Under the pieces are notes generated by a model that was not told the DNA's origin, made no database searches, and worked only from the letters and a program-made list of their open reading frames with translations. The position numbers and the translations under genes are program-made. Positions 10,396 through 20,899 of a stretch of 32,222 nt of DNA are shown here, piece by piece. The stretch is from the NCBI GenBank assembly GCA_001931905.2, contig MSJI02000812.1, positions 38,588 to 70,809 on the forward strand. Direction: 5' to 3'. This stretch comes from Cladosporium sp. IMV 00045 (Eukaryota > Ascomycota > Dothideomycetes > Cladosporiales > Cladosporiaceae). Each line of letters opens with the position of its first letter. Positions within the stretch are counted from its first letter, which is position 1.

Positions 10396-12249
10396 TCACC
10401 ACATAAACCTCTGCACATTCCCCGGTTCCTGCTCCCACTCAAACCCCCTATTCAAGAATGTCCACATCGTGAACGCATTCACGCCCGCAAACCACAACGT
10501 CTCCAACCAAAGTCTCTTATCGTGCTGGTCCCACAGCGTTGCTTTCCAACCGCTGCCCTTCACATCAACTCCCTGCAACTGCGTAGGGTGCGAGAGCGGC
10601 AGGTGCAAGCGGAAGAAGATCCAGGGCAGGATGAAATAGCGCGGTTCGACGAGCGGTGCGCTGATCAGAGTCAGAGTCGTCGTGAAAAGCCAGGCGACGA
10701 GGAAGGAAGTGTTGGCAGACTGCGTCGTGTCAGGGAGAGGTAGGAGGCGGCGCGCTGAGCCGCGAGAGGCAGTCTTTGCGACCCGCTCGTGAGAGGGGGT
10801 GGGGTCGGTGGGCCCGGCGGGTTTGGTGCGGGATTGAGGCGCGGAGCCGAGCGCTTGTATGGACAGCCAGGCACAGGCTATGTAGGCGGGCGTGGCGGCA
10901 TAGCGGATCCACCATTTGGCGCGGAGGATGCGGAAGACGTAGAAGACGTAGTGGCGGTTGTCGGCGAGGGTGAAAGGGTGCACTAGTGTATTGAAGTGGA
11001 CGGCGACGAGGGCCAGGGTGACAAAGATTGAGAGCACCACGATTCGGGGGAGGAGAGGGCGGCGTCTGAAGAGGAGGAAGTGCTCCAGATGTGAGACGGA
11101 GGGGAGACGAGCGAGGAGTGTCAACGGGACCCGGATGAGGTGCTGGTAGACGAAGGGCCAGGCGAAGAAGACGAGGAAAGGCCAGAGGTAGAGGAGCTGT
11201 GGCGTGTGAATTTGTGGCACGTGGTTGGACTTGTCACCTAGGACAACGCCTCCGTTGATGAAGACAAAGACGGCGAACGCCACCACAAGACCAATGAAGG
11301 GTTGCAGGATTGAGAGGATCCTAAGAAGGCGCTTCGGTTGGGTAGGCAGCCTGAGTGCGCAAGCAGCCATTGAAATGACAGCTTTCGCATAGTCTAGTAT
11401 GATCAATCAGTAAAGCTTGCTTTCCTACAAACCTGCAATCAGAACGTACCTTCGGCAGAAGCATCTCTCACTGGCGGATCATACAAGACCTCCATCTTCC
11501 AGCTCGTCTTGGCCACATTGAGATACGTGTCTCCAAAGCCCTTGCTCCGGTTGAACATCGACTCTTTAATGACCTCGTGGCCTTGATCAAGTTCTCTGAA
11601 AAGGACCGCAACAGCAGGGAAGACAGCGACCCAGAAGATGTTCGTCTGGCGGAAAGACAAGCTCACAAGACCGAGGAAGAAAAGCCGCAAGTGCCACCAG
11701 ATCTGCTTGACCTCGCTCTCATCCGAGCAGATCAGAGGGTAGAAGCACATCAGTACCGAGAGAGTAGAGGCGACATCGGTATAGTACAGTCCAGAGAAAA
11801 AGAACAATGGCGGCAGGAGAGCTGTGTTCAGAGCGCTGTGCGAGGATAGCCAGCTACGGCCTTTCTCATCGGGGCGGTTATGCATGCGATGCCTGAAAAT
11901 CCTCTCAACAATCCAGGCCAGAGCGATCATGCATACGATATTAGTGGCTCGCACACCGGCAACATCGCAGCCGAAAAGTGGTTGGAGGACGTATGTGAGT
12001 AGATACAATCCAGGAGGCGTTGTGATTTTGGGGTCCCAGGAGGCGAAATTGTTGTTGCAATATTGTTGTGCTTGTGGGATGTGGAAGACCTCGTCCTAAG
12101 AGGAAGAAGTCATTAGATACCGCTCATCTGCTTGCTCTTCAACGGAGACTTACGAGATATGGCTGTGGTACAGTCTCTTGGACGGAACGTGTCCACCAAG
12201 ACAACGGCAGACCGAGGAGGATGTAGCTTCGCGATGCAAAGTCGGCCAT
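10396..12249 (-). CDS. ALG10: Dol-P-Glc:Glc2Man9GlcNAc2-PP-Dol alpha-1,2-glucosyltransferase
   Basis: Adds the third and last glucose to the lipid-linked oligosaccharide in the ER lumen, the cue for transfer by oligosaccharyltransferase (DIE2/ALG10 family). Three minus-strand exons, 12249-12154, 12095-11450 and 11393-10396, give 579 aa; the introns are 58 and 56 nt (donors GTAAGT and GTACGT, acceptors TTAG and CTAG). The first join creates QPYLDEVFHIPQAQQYC, the family's conserved luminal loop, followed by WDPKITTPPGLYLL. Other signatures are FFFSGLYYTDVAS, FRQTNIFWVAVFPA, GDKSNHVPQIHTPQ, LADNRHYVFYVFR and VEPRYFILPW. Many hydrophobic segments agree with a polytopic ER protein. A poorly conserved, Pro/Arg-rich insertion lies after the NRHY motif. 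It shares a 307-bp divergent promoter with PSF2, and its stop is only 49 bp from the end of the GATA frame. Confidence 0.96.
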
Positions 12250-12556
12250 CTTTGGGATATCACCCTCGGATGGGTTGAACTATGCTCGAGATGTCAAACA
12301 GAGATTGATTGCAGTACAATATGATTTGAAGAAAAGGATGGATGTAAGAACCATCACACACGTGGGTGAGGTCTGATGCCACTTTAGTCAATGTGAATTT
12401 AACTTCGCATGCTGATTGGTTCCTGGCGTAAATGTTTCAACGTGGGGCGCGTTTGATCGATAGACCGCAATCGTTGATCAATTCATAGCCAAACCAAATA
12501 CCTCACTTACATCCTCCCAACCCAGTGCGGCAGGCAATGCCAACCACCACAACACA
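12250..12556. promoter_or_regulatory. Divergent ALG10/PSF2 promoter
   Basis: 307 bp separate the two start codons. A CCAAT box in reverse orientation (ATTGG) is at 12415-12419 and an ACGCG core, in reverse (CGCGT), at 12448-12452. ACGCG is the core of the MBF/MCB element of S-phase genes in yeasts, which would suit PSF2, but a single 5-bp match is weak evidence. Confidence 0.4.
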
Positions 12557-13522
12557 ATGGCCCTACCTCTCCCCCCCGGCCTGACGCCGTCCGAAATCGG
12601 TTTTCTATGCGAAATGGAGCTCGTTACCGTCATCCCCCGCCAGCGCCTCGACGCCCTCGAGCTCTTGGGTGTGAGTAGTAGCCGTCCAGCCTGACACCCT
12701 CGCATGGCACGGGAGGAGTAAGAAAGGCATTCTTCCGCAACTACCTCAAGAACACATCACTGATTTGGCTCTCCTCTTCCGTTTTCCACAGGGTCCAACT
12801 CCGCCCTTAAACCCGCCTTTTCCAGTCCCCCTCCCGCTCTGGCTCGCCCTGCTGCTCAAACGCCAACGACGCGCGAACATCCAACCGCCCGCATGGCTGA
12901 ACACCAGCTCTCTGACGCAAATCCTCGAGTTCGAAACGGCCGAAACGACGGCCGCCGTCTTCTCCCCTGCGCCCGGCCTGCCTCCTCCCACGAACTCCAG
13001 CGCGGAATCAGCAGAAGACTACCTCGCGCCCGAAACCCTAGAACTCTCAACGCCTTTTTTAAAAGATACGCACACCTCCCGCGCGCAGTCGGACGCTCTG
13101 CCGTACCATTGGCTCGAGCTGGGGCATTTGCTGCTCACGCATGCGAGCGATGATATCGAGGAAGCGGATGCCGTGAGACGGCTTTTGCGCGATTTGAGGG
13201 AGGTGCGCATGAGCAAGCTACGGAAGGGTTTCAGAGTGTTGGAGGGAGGGGCTGGGTTGCAGATTAATGGTGTGGGAGGTATGGAGGTTGCTGAAGTGAG
13301 ATGGTTTGTTGGTGGGGTTGTTGATGGGTTGAGGTTCGTTTTCCTTGTTCGGCAGCGATGCTGTTTTAGTACACTATCATTGGCTCTGATACTGACTTGT
13401 TTGTCACTAGGAAGATTGGCCGCTCAAGAGAAGAGGCTAGGAGAGAGCGTGAGGCTGAGGAGCAGGAGAATGGCTTCGGTAGCAGTGCCTACCAAGACGA
13501 TGATGACGATATGCAATTATAA
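12557..13522 (+). CDS. PSF2: GINS complex subunit Psf2
   Basis: Psf2 is one of four GINS subunits. With Cdc45 and Mcm2-7 it forms the CMG replicative helicase in the nucleus. Exons 12557-12670, 12792-13333 and 13411-13522 join to 255 aa; the introns are 121 nt (GTGAGT..CACAG) and 77 nt (GTTCGT..CTAG with a CTGAC branch). The N-terminus [16 protein letters not shown], then [14 protein letters not shown], and the join LLGGPTPPL are near-invariant in fungal Psf2. They are followed by [19 protein letters not shown]. The helical A-domain continues with [39 protein letters not shown] and ends with an acidic tail. An insertion of roughly 30 Ala/Ser/Pro-rich residues follows the ILEFET motif. It converges on the mitochondrial uL3 gene. 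Confidence 0.96.
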
Positions 13523-13814
13523 TGTACATTTCCCATTTTTTCTGGTTCGAGATCTCTTATCTTCACTCTATGGTTACAATGTGATGCTTCACGCCGACGA
13601 TTGATGATCTTTCTGCAAACCCCACCGGAGACTCCAGACAAAGGTGCGTTTTGCGTGAGCAGCAGTGGCCGCTTCTTTGAGAGGTTCGTAAGACCGCTCT
13701 CATCTTGATGCTTCCGTCCATCGTCCTCTCGACCTCCCCACAACAACCCCTCTTCGTGAACATTGGACAATATCATCTCCGAAATTGCAACAATTCTTCT
13801 CGATGTCAACCTCC

Positions 13815-14744
13815 TTAAGCAGCAGGCGCCTTCTCAGTGGCCTCCCTCAGAACCTCCGTCGCACCCTCAATAGAAGGCGGCCAAGTCGCATCAGGCCAAG
13901 GCTTCTTGAGCGCATCCTGCAGCTTAACCATGCAGTTCTTCGGTCCAGGCACAGCCCCGCTGACAACTACGATACCGTTCTCCTTGTCCACCTGCATGAC
14001 CCTCAAGTTCGCAACCGTCGCCTGCTCGCCACCCATGCGACCCGGCATCTTCTTGCCGGGCAAGACTCTGCTACCGCTGCCCTGTCCACCACCAGACGAA
14101 CCCATCAATCTGTGCGCGAGCGAGTTACCGTGCGACGCGGGCTGTCCGCCGAAGTTCCAGCGCTTCATACCACCCTCGAAACCCATGCCTCTGCGGTCGG
14201 CTTTGGCATCGATGAACTGGCCCTCGATGAACAGGTCGGCGGTGATCGCCGAGCCGACGGGAGGCAGGCCCTCAGCGTTCTTCACTCTGAACTCGGCCAG
14301 GTGCCTGCTCAAGGGCACGTTGTAGGCGGCGAAGTGGCCCCTCTCCGGCCGCGTGACGTTCCTCGCTTCTTTGGCGCCCGCGCCCACTTGCACCGCCCAG
14401 TAGCCGTGGATGTCGCGTCGCTTGTGGCTGACCACTTGGCACCGGTCGAGTTGCAGGACGGTGCAGGGCGTGCGCTTCGCTGTGATCGGGTCGAAGAGTG
14501 CTGTCATGCCCTTTTTGATGGCGAGCGCGCCGGTGCGCAGGGGGAGGGAGTGCTCTTTGCGCGCGAAGGCGGCGGTGGACGAGGAGCCCAGCACGGGTAG
14601 ATTGAGTGAGGCATTGAATCGGCTGGGTTTTGGGGCGGGTTTGTCGATGGAGCGGATGGTGCGCGTTTGCGTGGTGGGCAGCGAAGGGCAGAGGAAGCGA
14701 GGCGGTATGGCAAAGAGCCGTGTTGTCGGTTGGCGGGGAGGCAT
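13815..14744 (-). CDS. MRPL9: Mitochondrial large-subunit ribosomal protein uL3m
   Basis: Single-exon gene of 309 aa encoding the bacterial L3 homologue of the mitoribosome, which helps build the peptidyl-transferase region. The ATG at 14744 gives an Arg/Pro-rich, acid-free N-terminus (MPPRQPTTRLFAIPPRF) that looks like a mitochondrial presequence; an in-frame extension upstream to 14867 is not needed. The L3 fold begins with RTGALAIKKGMTALFD (residues 70-85). The family signature GMKRWNFGGQPASHG is at 192-206, followed by the loop GSRVLPGKKMPGRMGG (224-239) that reaches the peptidyl-transferase centre in L3 proteins. The C-terminal tail of about 30 residues is weakly conserved. It is divergent from LTO1 with 525 bp between the starts. 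Confidence 0.95.
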   Translation of the reverse strand: MPPRQPTTRLFAIPPRFLCPSLPTTQTRTIRSIDKPAPKPSRFNASLNLPVLGSSSTAAFARKEHSLPLRTGALAIKKGMTALFDPITAKRTPCTVLQLDRCQVVSHKRRDIHGYWAVQVGAGAKEARNVTRPERGHFAAYNVPLSRHLAEFRVKNAEGLPPVGSAITADLFIEGQFIDAKADRRGMGFEGGMKRWNFGGQPASHGNSLAHRLMGSSGGGQGSGSRVLPGKKMPGRMGGEQATVANLRVMQVDKENGIVVVSGAVPGPKNCMVKLQDALKKPWPDATWPPSIEGATEVLREATEKAPAA

Positions 14745-15269
14745 GATTGCGGTGGTGTGTGTTTGTGCTGCCTCTAAAGCAGTGTTGTGCACTCCTTCGG
14801 TGCTGGTGAAGTTGCCCGTGGATGTGGTCTGGCTGGAGGAGAAGTCTCGGACCCCCGATTGGTTCAATCGACTTCGCAGGAAGATGGGCTATGGGGAGAA
14901 ACGCCGCTGTTAAGGCAGAGAAATTTGATGCCTTGCCGAGGTCTTTTGGACGCGAACATGACTGTATCTTCAATTAGAAAAAGGTTGGTTTACAAAATAC
15001 AGCAGGGCAGAACTTGATTTGTAAACATCGACCACCTCGCATTAGCTCAATTAAAACAAGATTCCCACGGGACCGGGACATCAAAGTCTGCGATCTTTCT
15101 CCACGCCACATCGAAACCATCGGAAAAAAGAATCACTCTGAGATATCTGAAAATTGAAGATACGACAATTCGGAACATTTCAGAAAGAACCACATTCAAA
15201 CCAAAAGAAGTCCCAAAGCAAATTCAAATTCCACAGGCCTCCACCAAAAACCCAAAATACCCAGAAAAA
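14745..15269. promoter_or_regulatory. Divergent uL3m/LTO1 promoter region
   Basis: 525 bp between start codons without a convincing gene. The part nearest LTO1 (15120-15269) is A-rich and C/A-rich, as expected of a fungal 5' leader. No specific operator was identified. Confidence 0.5.
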
Positions 15270-15872
15270 ATGTCATCCTCCGAACAACCCCAACAACCCC
15301 AACAACAACAATCACCCCCCTCCCCCTCCCCCTCATCATCCGACCCCTTCGACACCCTCCTAAGTCTCGAATCGCAATACCACGCCGAAGGGCGCAGCCT
15401 CGGCCTCTCCGACGGCGCCACATCGGGGCGAATCGAAGGGCGCGTCTTCGGGCTCGAGAAAGCGTACGAGAAATTCCTCGAACTCGGCAAACTGGGCGGG
15501 CGCGCTGCGGTCTGGGACGCTCGACTTCCTGACTCTGCTGCGGGTCTTGAAGTCGGCAAGGAGGACGCAGGGCTGGCGCCTTTGAAGGGTGCGAGTGAGA
15601 GACTCACGAAGCATGTTCGTCGACTGGTCGAGTTGACGGATATGAACGATGTGAGTAGGGAGAATAGTGAGGAGGGAGTGCAGGATTTTGACGATAGGTT
15701 GAGGGAGGCGAAGGGGAAGGCGGTGTTGGTGGAGAAATTGGTTGGTGAGGGGAAGGAGGGGGGTGGGAGTGGTGGCGCTGCTGGGGTGAAGAGGGCGGGC
15801 GTGAAACCGGCGCAGAGCAAGTCGGGGGAGATGGAGGATTTTGGTGGGTTGCCGAGGGGGTTGCAGAAGTGA
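15270..15872 (+). CDS. LTO1: LTO1/ORAOV1 deca-GX3 protein, Fe-S adaptor for Rli1
   Basis: Lto1, with Yae1, recruits the ABC protein Rli1/ABCE1 to the cytosolic iron-sulphur targeting complex (established in yeast). Single exon, 200 aa. After a Gln/Pro/Ser-rich start the Yae1/Lto1 N domain is clear: FDTLLSLESQYHAEGRS, then a run of glycines every four residues, EGRSLGLSDGATSGRIEGRV, continuing FGLEKAYEKFLELGKLGGRA and VWDARL. The rest is charged with a Gly/Ala-rich linker. The protein ends GLPRGLQK and so lacks the C-terminal tryptophan that yeast Lto1 uses to bind the targeting complex. A 3' intron was considered (GTGAGG overlaps the stop) but no acceptor gave a convincing end. It converges on RAD52 with 190 bp between stops. 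Confidence 0.93.
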   Translation: MSSSEQPQQPQQQQSPPSPSPSSSDPFDTLLSLESQYHAEGRSLGLSDGATSGRIEGRVFGLEKAYEKFLELGKLGGRAAVWDARLPDSAAGLEVGKEDAGLAPLKGASERLTKHVRRLVELTDMNDVSRENSEEGVQDFDDRLREAKGKAVLVEKLVGEGKEGGGSGGAAGVKRAGVKPAQSKSGEMEDFGGLPRGLQK

Positions 15873-16062
15873 GGTTGTTGAGAGGGCATTTGGGGATGTG
15901 TTCTTTTTCTGGAGGAATTTTTTATTCTCTCTTTGGGAAAATATGGCTTTCGAGCTACCTTTGATCCGACCAACGCCTCGCTTGCAAAGGGGAGAAAGAA
16001 AACAAACCAGCAAAAGCAATTCAACTCTGCTCCCAGGCCATCATTGCTCGGAAGCGGGAATA

Positions 16063-17810
16063 TCACGACACGGACGTCTCATTTGCGCCACTCTCTGCCG
16101 CCGGCGCGGGAGATTCGACGCGCTGCTTCTTTGGATCCGTGGCACCGTCCACTTGTGGCAGGTTACTCACGTCCGTCAACGCCGGTCTTTTCAGGTTGGA
16201 AGGCGGCTTGTATGCACCGCGATTTGGTGGCCCTCCTCCGCCGGGCATACCTATCCTTCGTGTGGGATCGTTGGAGGGGTTGACGAAATTACTTCTATTG
16301 TTGTTTCCCTGAGCTGGAGGTGCTTGCTGGGGATTTTGTTGGGGTTGGCCGTTTACTGTGGTGTTGGATGCTCCTGTCAGGGACTGGCGCATCACAGGCA
16401 TGGATTTTCCAGGGTTGATGCCTTGTGTTCTCCGGATAGATGGACTTTCCGCGTGGGGGTTGAACGCAGCTGGGGCGTTTGCAGATTTTCCATCACCTGA
16501 TGCAGCCTGGTTCAAGAAGCTTGCGCTACGACCGGTCACGAAGCCGTCGGGTATTCCTGCTGGTGGTTGTGTGGGAACTGGGAATTGGAATTCCTCTAGC
16601 TGTTCGTTTGATGGTTCGCTCTTTTGCTGTTGCTGTTGCGGTTGAGCTTCTTCTGCAGATGATGAGTTGGATCGAGTCCCTGCGCCGTCCAGTCCATGTG
16701 CTCCGTTTCCTGCCGCCGAAGGTTTCTTATTCCCGGGCGTTTGTGGTGGAAGCATGCGGCCGGGCTGTGCCTGCCCTGCATTGACTGGTGGTCGCTGTGC
16801 ACCTTGCAAGTTCTGAGGAGGTTGAGGTTGTTGTAGATTTGGATGGCGAACATTAGGCATCGAATTTACTCGATGTACGCCGTTGCGCTGTGCGTTGGCC
16901 TGTCTCTGTGCTGGTGATTCCATAGCTCTCGAGTCATCCAGGCGCACCTCGTCTGGGTGGCTGAAATCTGTGTCATCGAGATCATTCCCTCCAAAGTCAT
17001 CTTCAAATTCGATTGAGTCGAAGGATTGTAATGATCGATTGCTCGGCATTCGTCCTGCTTGCTTGCCATTGTCGTCTGTGTTCGCGCCGTTTGCCCGACT
17101 CTGATTCTGTTGTTGCTGTTGTTGCTGCTGCTCCCTCACAGCTTGATCTGCAATCGACTCCCTCTTCACAGGCGCAAAGTCAGGGTGTCTGTACAAGTTT
17201 TCCGCATCCCATTTGCTCGGCGCCACCTTCAACTTGGTCACCTTTTGCAAGTAATCCTTGTCATAGAGACAATTTCCTAGCACATTGCCAAAGTTGCGCA
17301 ACGCACGCTTGAGTGCATCTGTCGCAGCCTCCTTCTTTGCTTTCTCGAAAGCCGCAGCTTTTCCTTTGCAGTTCTCAATGTGGCCGTAGCCAATGTCCTC
17401 ATGAAATGTGCCGTCGCGTAGTGTCACCCTCACGATCGTGCTCAATCCCAGTGTGATCTTTCCATTCGTTGTGTTCTCGTCCACGAAATCGATTTGGACG
17501 TTCTGTATTGAGGAGCTCCAGCCATTGAAGCCAAAGACCTCGTTCGCAAGATTGATGACCTTCTCCGCCGCGAGGTAGTGTACCTTGCCGCCGCCAGCTC
17601 CAGGTCGTGTTGAGATGTATTCGGGCCCTAGTTGTTTCTCGAGTCTGGATGATAGTGTGGCGATTTCTTTGGCGGTCCATTCGGATACTTGAGGGGCGGG
17701 TGGCGCGAAGGGATTTACGGTCGCAGCATTGTCGCGATGCTGATCACCTGGCCTTTGATATTGTTAGAGATGAACGCGTAGTACACCTTTGTCTGTACTT
17801 ACATAGGCAT
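16063..17810 (-). CDS. RAD52: DNA repair and recombination protein Rad52
   Basis: Rad52 anneals single strands and loads Rad51 on RPA-coated DNA in homologous recombination (nucleus). Two minus-strand exons, 17810-17803 (8 nt) and 17752-16063, give 565 aa. The intron of 50 nt has donor GTAAGT, branch CTAAC and acceptor AAAG, and the join completes the codon that makes the start MPMPGDQHRDNAATVNPF. The conserved DNA-binding ring domain covers about residues 25-200: LGPEYISTRPG, KVINLANEVFGFNGWSS, RVTLRDGTFHEDIGYG, CKGKAAAFEKAKKEA, TDALKRALRNFGNVLGN, then WDAENLYRHPDFAPVKRES. The rest is low-complexity, rich in Gln, Asn and Pro with short polyglutamine runs (CAG/CAA codons near 17100-17140 and 16620-16640); the Rad51-binding segment is expected there but I cannot pinpoint it. 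It is divergent from KEX1. Confidence 0.96.
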
Positions 17811-18431
17811 AATGGCACATCACTTGTTTGCTCGAGTGATGTTATGAATTTTCGTCCAGAGTGAGAAGAGTTGAGAGAGCGTGGTGGCAGTGAAAGTAAG
17901 TCAAGGTACTAATCCCTCCAACAATAGTGGAGTGAGGCAAGGCAACGACGCGATCTGACGCGCTGAACTGAAGCGGCGGCGATGACGAGTGAGCAAGCCA
18001 CTGAATGAAAAGCCTGAGGCAGAAAATTGGAAAACGCCAAATCACGTGCACAAAGCATCTCCAGAGACCCTGCTTGCGGCGATTGCGTAGGCCAGCGCTG
18101 CTCTCTCCTGCGCGCTGCTCCCTGGGCTAGTCGAGCGCTAGTCCCAGCTCCTGACGCTGCAAGCTGATGTCTAGTTGTCCATCGGCGTTGCCTGGTACCC
18201 TATCTACTAAGAATATCACCAGACATACACTTCCTTCGTACATTCTCTACTTTCATTGTTTCCGCATTTGTCGACGCATATCACGCGCGGCAACACAGCT
18301 TATCATACTCGCTCGAAAGATCAGGAATCTGGATTCTAGCCACGACAATTGCATTCTCCACCTTGCAGAAGGGCTGCAATACTGCGACTGCTGAAAGGCG
18401 CACAGAAGTTGACCGCAAAGGTCTCTTCAAG
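17811..18431. promoter_or_regulatory. Divergent RAD52/KEX1 promoter region with paired ACGCG motifs
   Basis: 621 bp between start codons. Two ACGCG motifs at 17948-17952 and 17958-17962 start exactly 10 bp apart, one helical turn, about 140-150 bp upstream of the RAD52 start. ACGCG is the core of the MBF-type S-phase element in yeasts; its use here is inference. The KEX1-proximal half (18170-18431) looks like a 5' leader and has no other feature I can name. Confidence 0.4.
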
Positions 18432-20403
18432 ATGTTCTCTAGCATGGCGCGGTTATCTTCGAAGCAATGGCCGTCATTACTGGTGTCGACCCTCCTGTCC
18501 TCGCTATGTTTCTCAACTCCCGCCGCGGCCCTGACGGACAAGACGGCAGCGGACTACTACATCCACTCGCTGCCTGGAGCGCCGGAACCGCTGCTGAACA
18601 TGTATGCTGGCCATGTGGAAATCACACCTGAGCATCATGGAAACATGTTCTTCTGGTTCTACAAGAACCGACATATTGCGAACCGCCGGCGGACGGTCAT
18701 TTGGCTCAACGGAGGGCCCGGGTGCAGTAGCATGGACGGCGCGATGATGGAGGTCGGACCATACAGGGTGAAGAAAGATGGCAATTTGGAGCTGAACGAC
18801 GGTAGCTGGGATGAATTTGCGAATCTGCTCTTCATCGACAACCCTGTCGGTACTGGTTTCAGTTATGTGGACACGAATCAATACGTTTCCGAGTTGGATG
18901 AGATGGCTGCTCAGATGACGACCTTTTTGGAGAAGTGGTTCGCCATCTTCCCAGAGCATGCTCATGATGATGTGAGTACTATGAAAGAGTTCTTTGGTCC
19001 TTATGTGATGCTGATAAATGATACAGATTTACATTGCTGGTGAGTCTTACGCCGGTCAGCATATCCCCTACATCGCGAAGGCGATGCTCGACCGCAACAA
19101 GCGAAAGGACCATGACCAGTGGAACGTCAGCGGTCTTCTCATCGGAAACGGCTGGATTTCTGGCAAGGATCAATATTCATCTTACATCAGCTACGCCAAG
19201 CAGGTCGGTCTTGTCAAAGATGGCAGCGAGGCTGCTGGCCAACTGGACCAAATGCAGCTATCTTGCAACCGGCAGCTTGATTCTGGAGCCAAAGATCATG
19301 TGGACGTTCCTGAATGCGAGGCGATCCTGCAGGAGGTCCTGCGCATTTCAGAAAAGGAGTACAACGGACAATGTATCAATATGTACGACACGCGTCTCAA
19401 GGACTCCTACCCGAGCTGCGGTATGAACTGGCCGCCAGACCTCGAGCAGGTGAAGCCCTACCTGCGCCGCAACGACGTCACAAAAGCCATTCACCTCAAC
19501 CCAGACAAGAAGACCGGCTGGACCGAATGCAATGGCGCCGTCGGCGGTGCCTTCAAGGCCGCGAAGTCTAAGCCCAGTCTTACGCTCCTCCCCGATCTGC
19601 TGAAAGACATGCCCATCCTGCTTTTCTCCGGCGACAAGGATCTCATCTGTAACCACCTTGGAACCGAAGAGCTGATCAACAACCTCGAATGGAACGGCGG
19701 CAAAGGCATGGAGCAATCAGCAGGCACCTGGGCTCCCCGCCACGACTGGACCTTCGAAGGCGAGCCCGCAGGAATCTACCAATCCGCGCGCAACCTGACC
19801 TACGTCAAATTCTACAACGCCTCCCACATGGTCCCATTCGACTACCCCCGCCGCTCCCGCGACATGCTCGACCGGTTCATGAACGTGGACATCGCCAACA
19901 TCGGCGGCGCGCCCGCCGACTCCCTCCTCGACGGGGAAAAAGCCCCCTCCACCTCCGTCGGCGGCCACCCCAACTCCACCGCCGCGCAGGAAGCCGAGCA
20001 AGATAAGCTGCAAGAAGCCGCCTGGCGCGCCTACCGCCGCTCCGGCGAGGTGGCGCTTTTCTTCGTCCTCGTCGCCGCTATCGCGTGGGGTTTCTTTGTT
20101 TGGCGCGACAGACGCCGTCGCGCAGGCTACGCGGGTCTCTTCGGCAACGACCCCGATGATGGCACTGGCAGAGCGCCGGAGATGGCTTCCGGGTTGGGCC
20201 TTAATGGGTTCTCGGACCGTGCGCCGCAGCGCAACCATAAGGAGGACAGGGACGTGGAAGCTGCGAGGGATTATGATGAGACGGAGCTGGATGATTTGAG
20301 TGGTGAGAGGAGAGGGAGCAAGGAGCATGAACGTTTTGGCTTGGCGGACAGTGATGATGAAGAGGACGGTGCTGCTGGGAGGGCGAATGGACGGATGGCT
20401 TGA
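18432..20403 (+). CDS. KEX1: Pheromone-processing carboxypeptidase Kex1
   Basis: Serine carboxypeptidase D of the late Golgi that trims C-terminal Lys and Arg after Kex2 cleavage. Exons 18432-18971 and 19027-20403 (638 aa) flank a 55-nt intron (GTGAGT..TACAG). A signal peptide occupies roughly the first 37 residues (hydrophobic [18 protein letters not shown]). Peptidase S10 signatures are [20 protein letters not shown], the nucleophile in [11 protein letters not shown] (S187, created across the splice), [14 protein letters not shown] (D385) and [11 protein letters not shown] (H447). A single transmembrane segment ([18 protein letters not shown], about 522-539) is followed by RDRRRRAGY and an acidic cytosolic tail, the usual Kex1 layout. 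The start at 18432 was chosen because upstream in-frame codons contain no ATG; the ATG at 18444 is an alternative. Confidence 0.96.
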
Positions 20404-20899
20404 GGTTTGAGTTTTTGATTGCTTTCGACAGTTGGCTCATGTTTTGGTTGGGTGCATGCATGGCGTCTGTTCTTGGTTCATCGGTGTATCACTATCTGCT
20501 CATGTTCGGCAATCGTAATTCAATCGAGAGCTCTGCTTAATTCTAGAATGCTTTTCTTTTCTCTTTCTCTTCCTTCTGTACTTTCTTCCCTTTTTCTTCG
20601 GTACAAATTTGCCTTACTTCCATATGATATTCCCCTTGCCTCGTCAGACATTCGCAATTATCTGTTGCTGGCTCCCAGAGTAGAACTTTTTTTGACGAAA
20701 ATACGCGCAAGAGTTGCTTCACGTGATAGTGATGAGAAGATCTAGAAGCAATAGGTCCCGAATTTTTCTTGAAATGCCCAATGTTAATCTAGAAGTCCCC
20801 TCACCATCTGCATTCAAAGTTCACTCAGCCCTCACAAACAATAACAATCTTTATCCAGCCAAGCAAGCATAATTGCAGGCACTCTCGACCACTCCTCCA
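20404..20899. other. KEX1 3' region
   Basis: About 500 bp of T-rich sequence after the KEX1 stop, before the decayed repeat gene. No gene, RNA or repeat was recognised. Confidence 0.5.

Noticed and set aside
13785..14600. Long plus-strand frame of 271 aa
   Set aside because: It is antisense to the clearly conserved uL3m gene and arises from that gene's codon bias.
15224..16066. Minus-strand frame of 280 aa
   Set aside because: Antisense to LTO1, Ser/Pro-rich as expected from the complement of its codons; no family signature.
19717..20328. Minus-strand frame of 203 aa over KEX1
   Set aside because: Antisense shadow of the KEX1 3' half, Gly/Val-rich, no domain.
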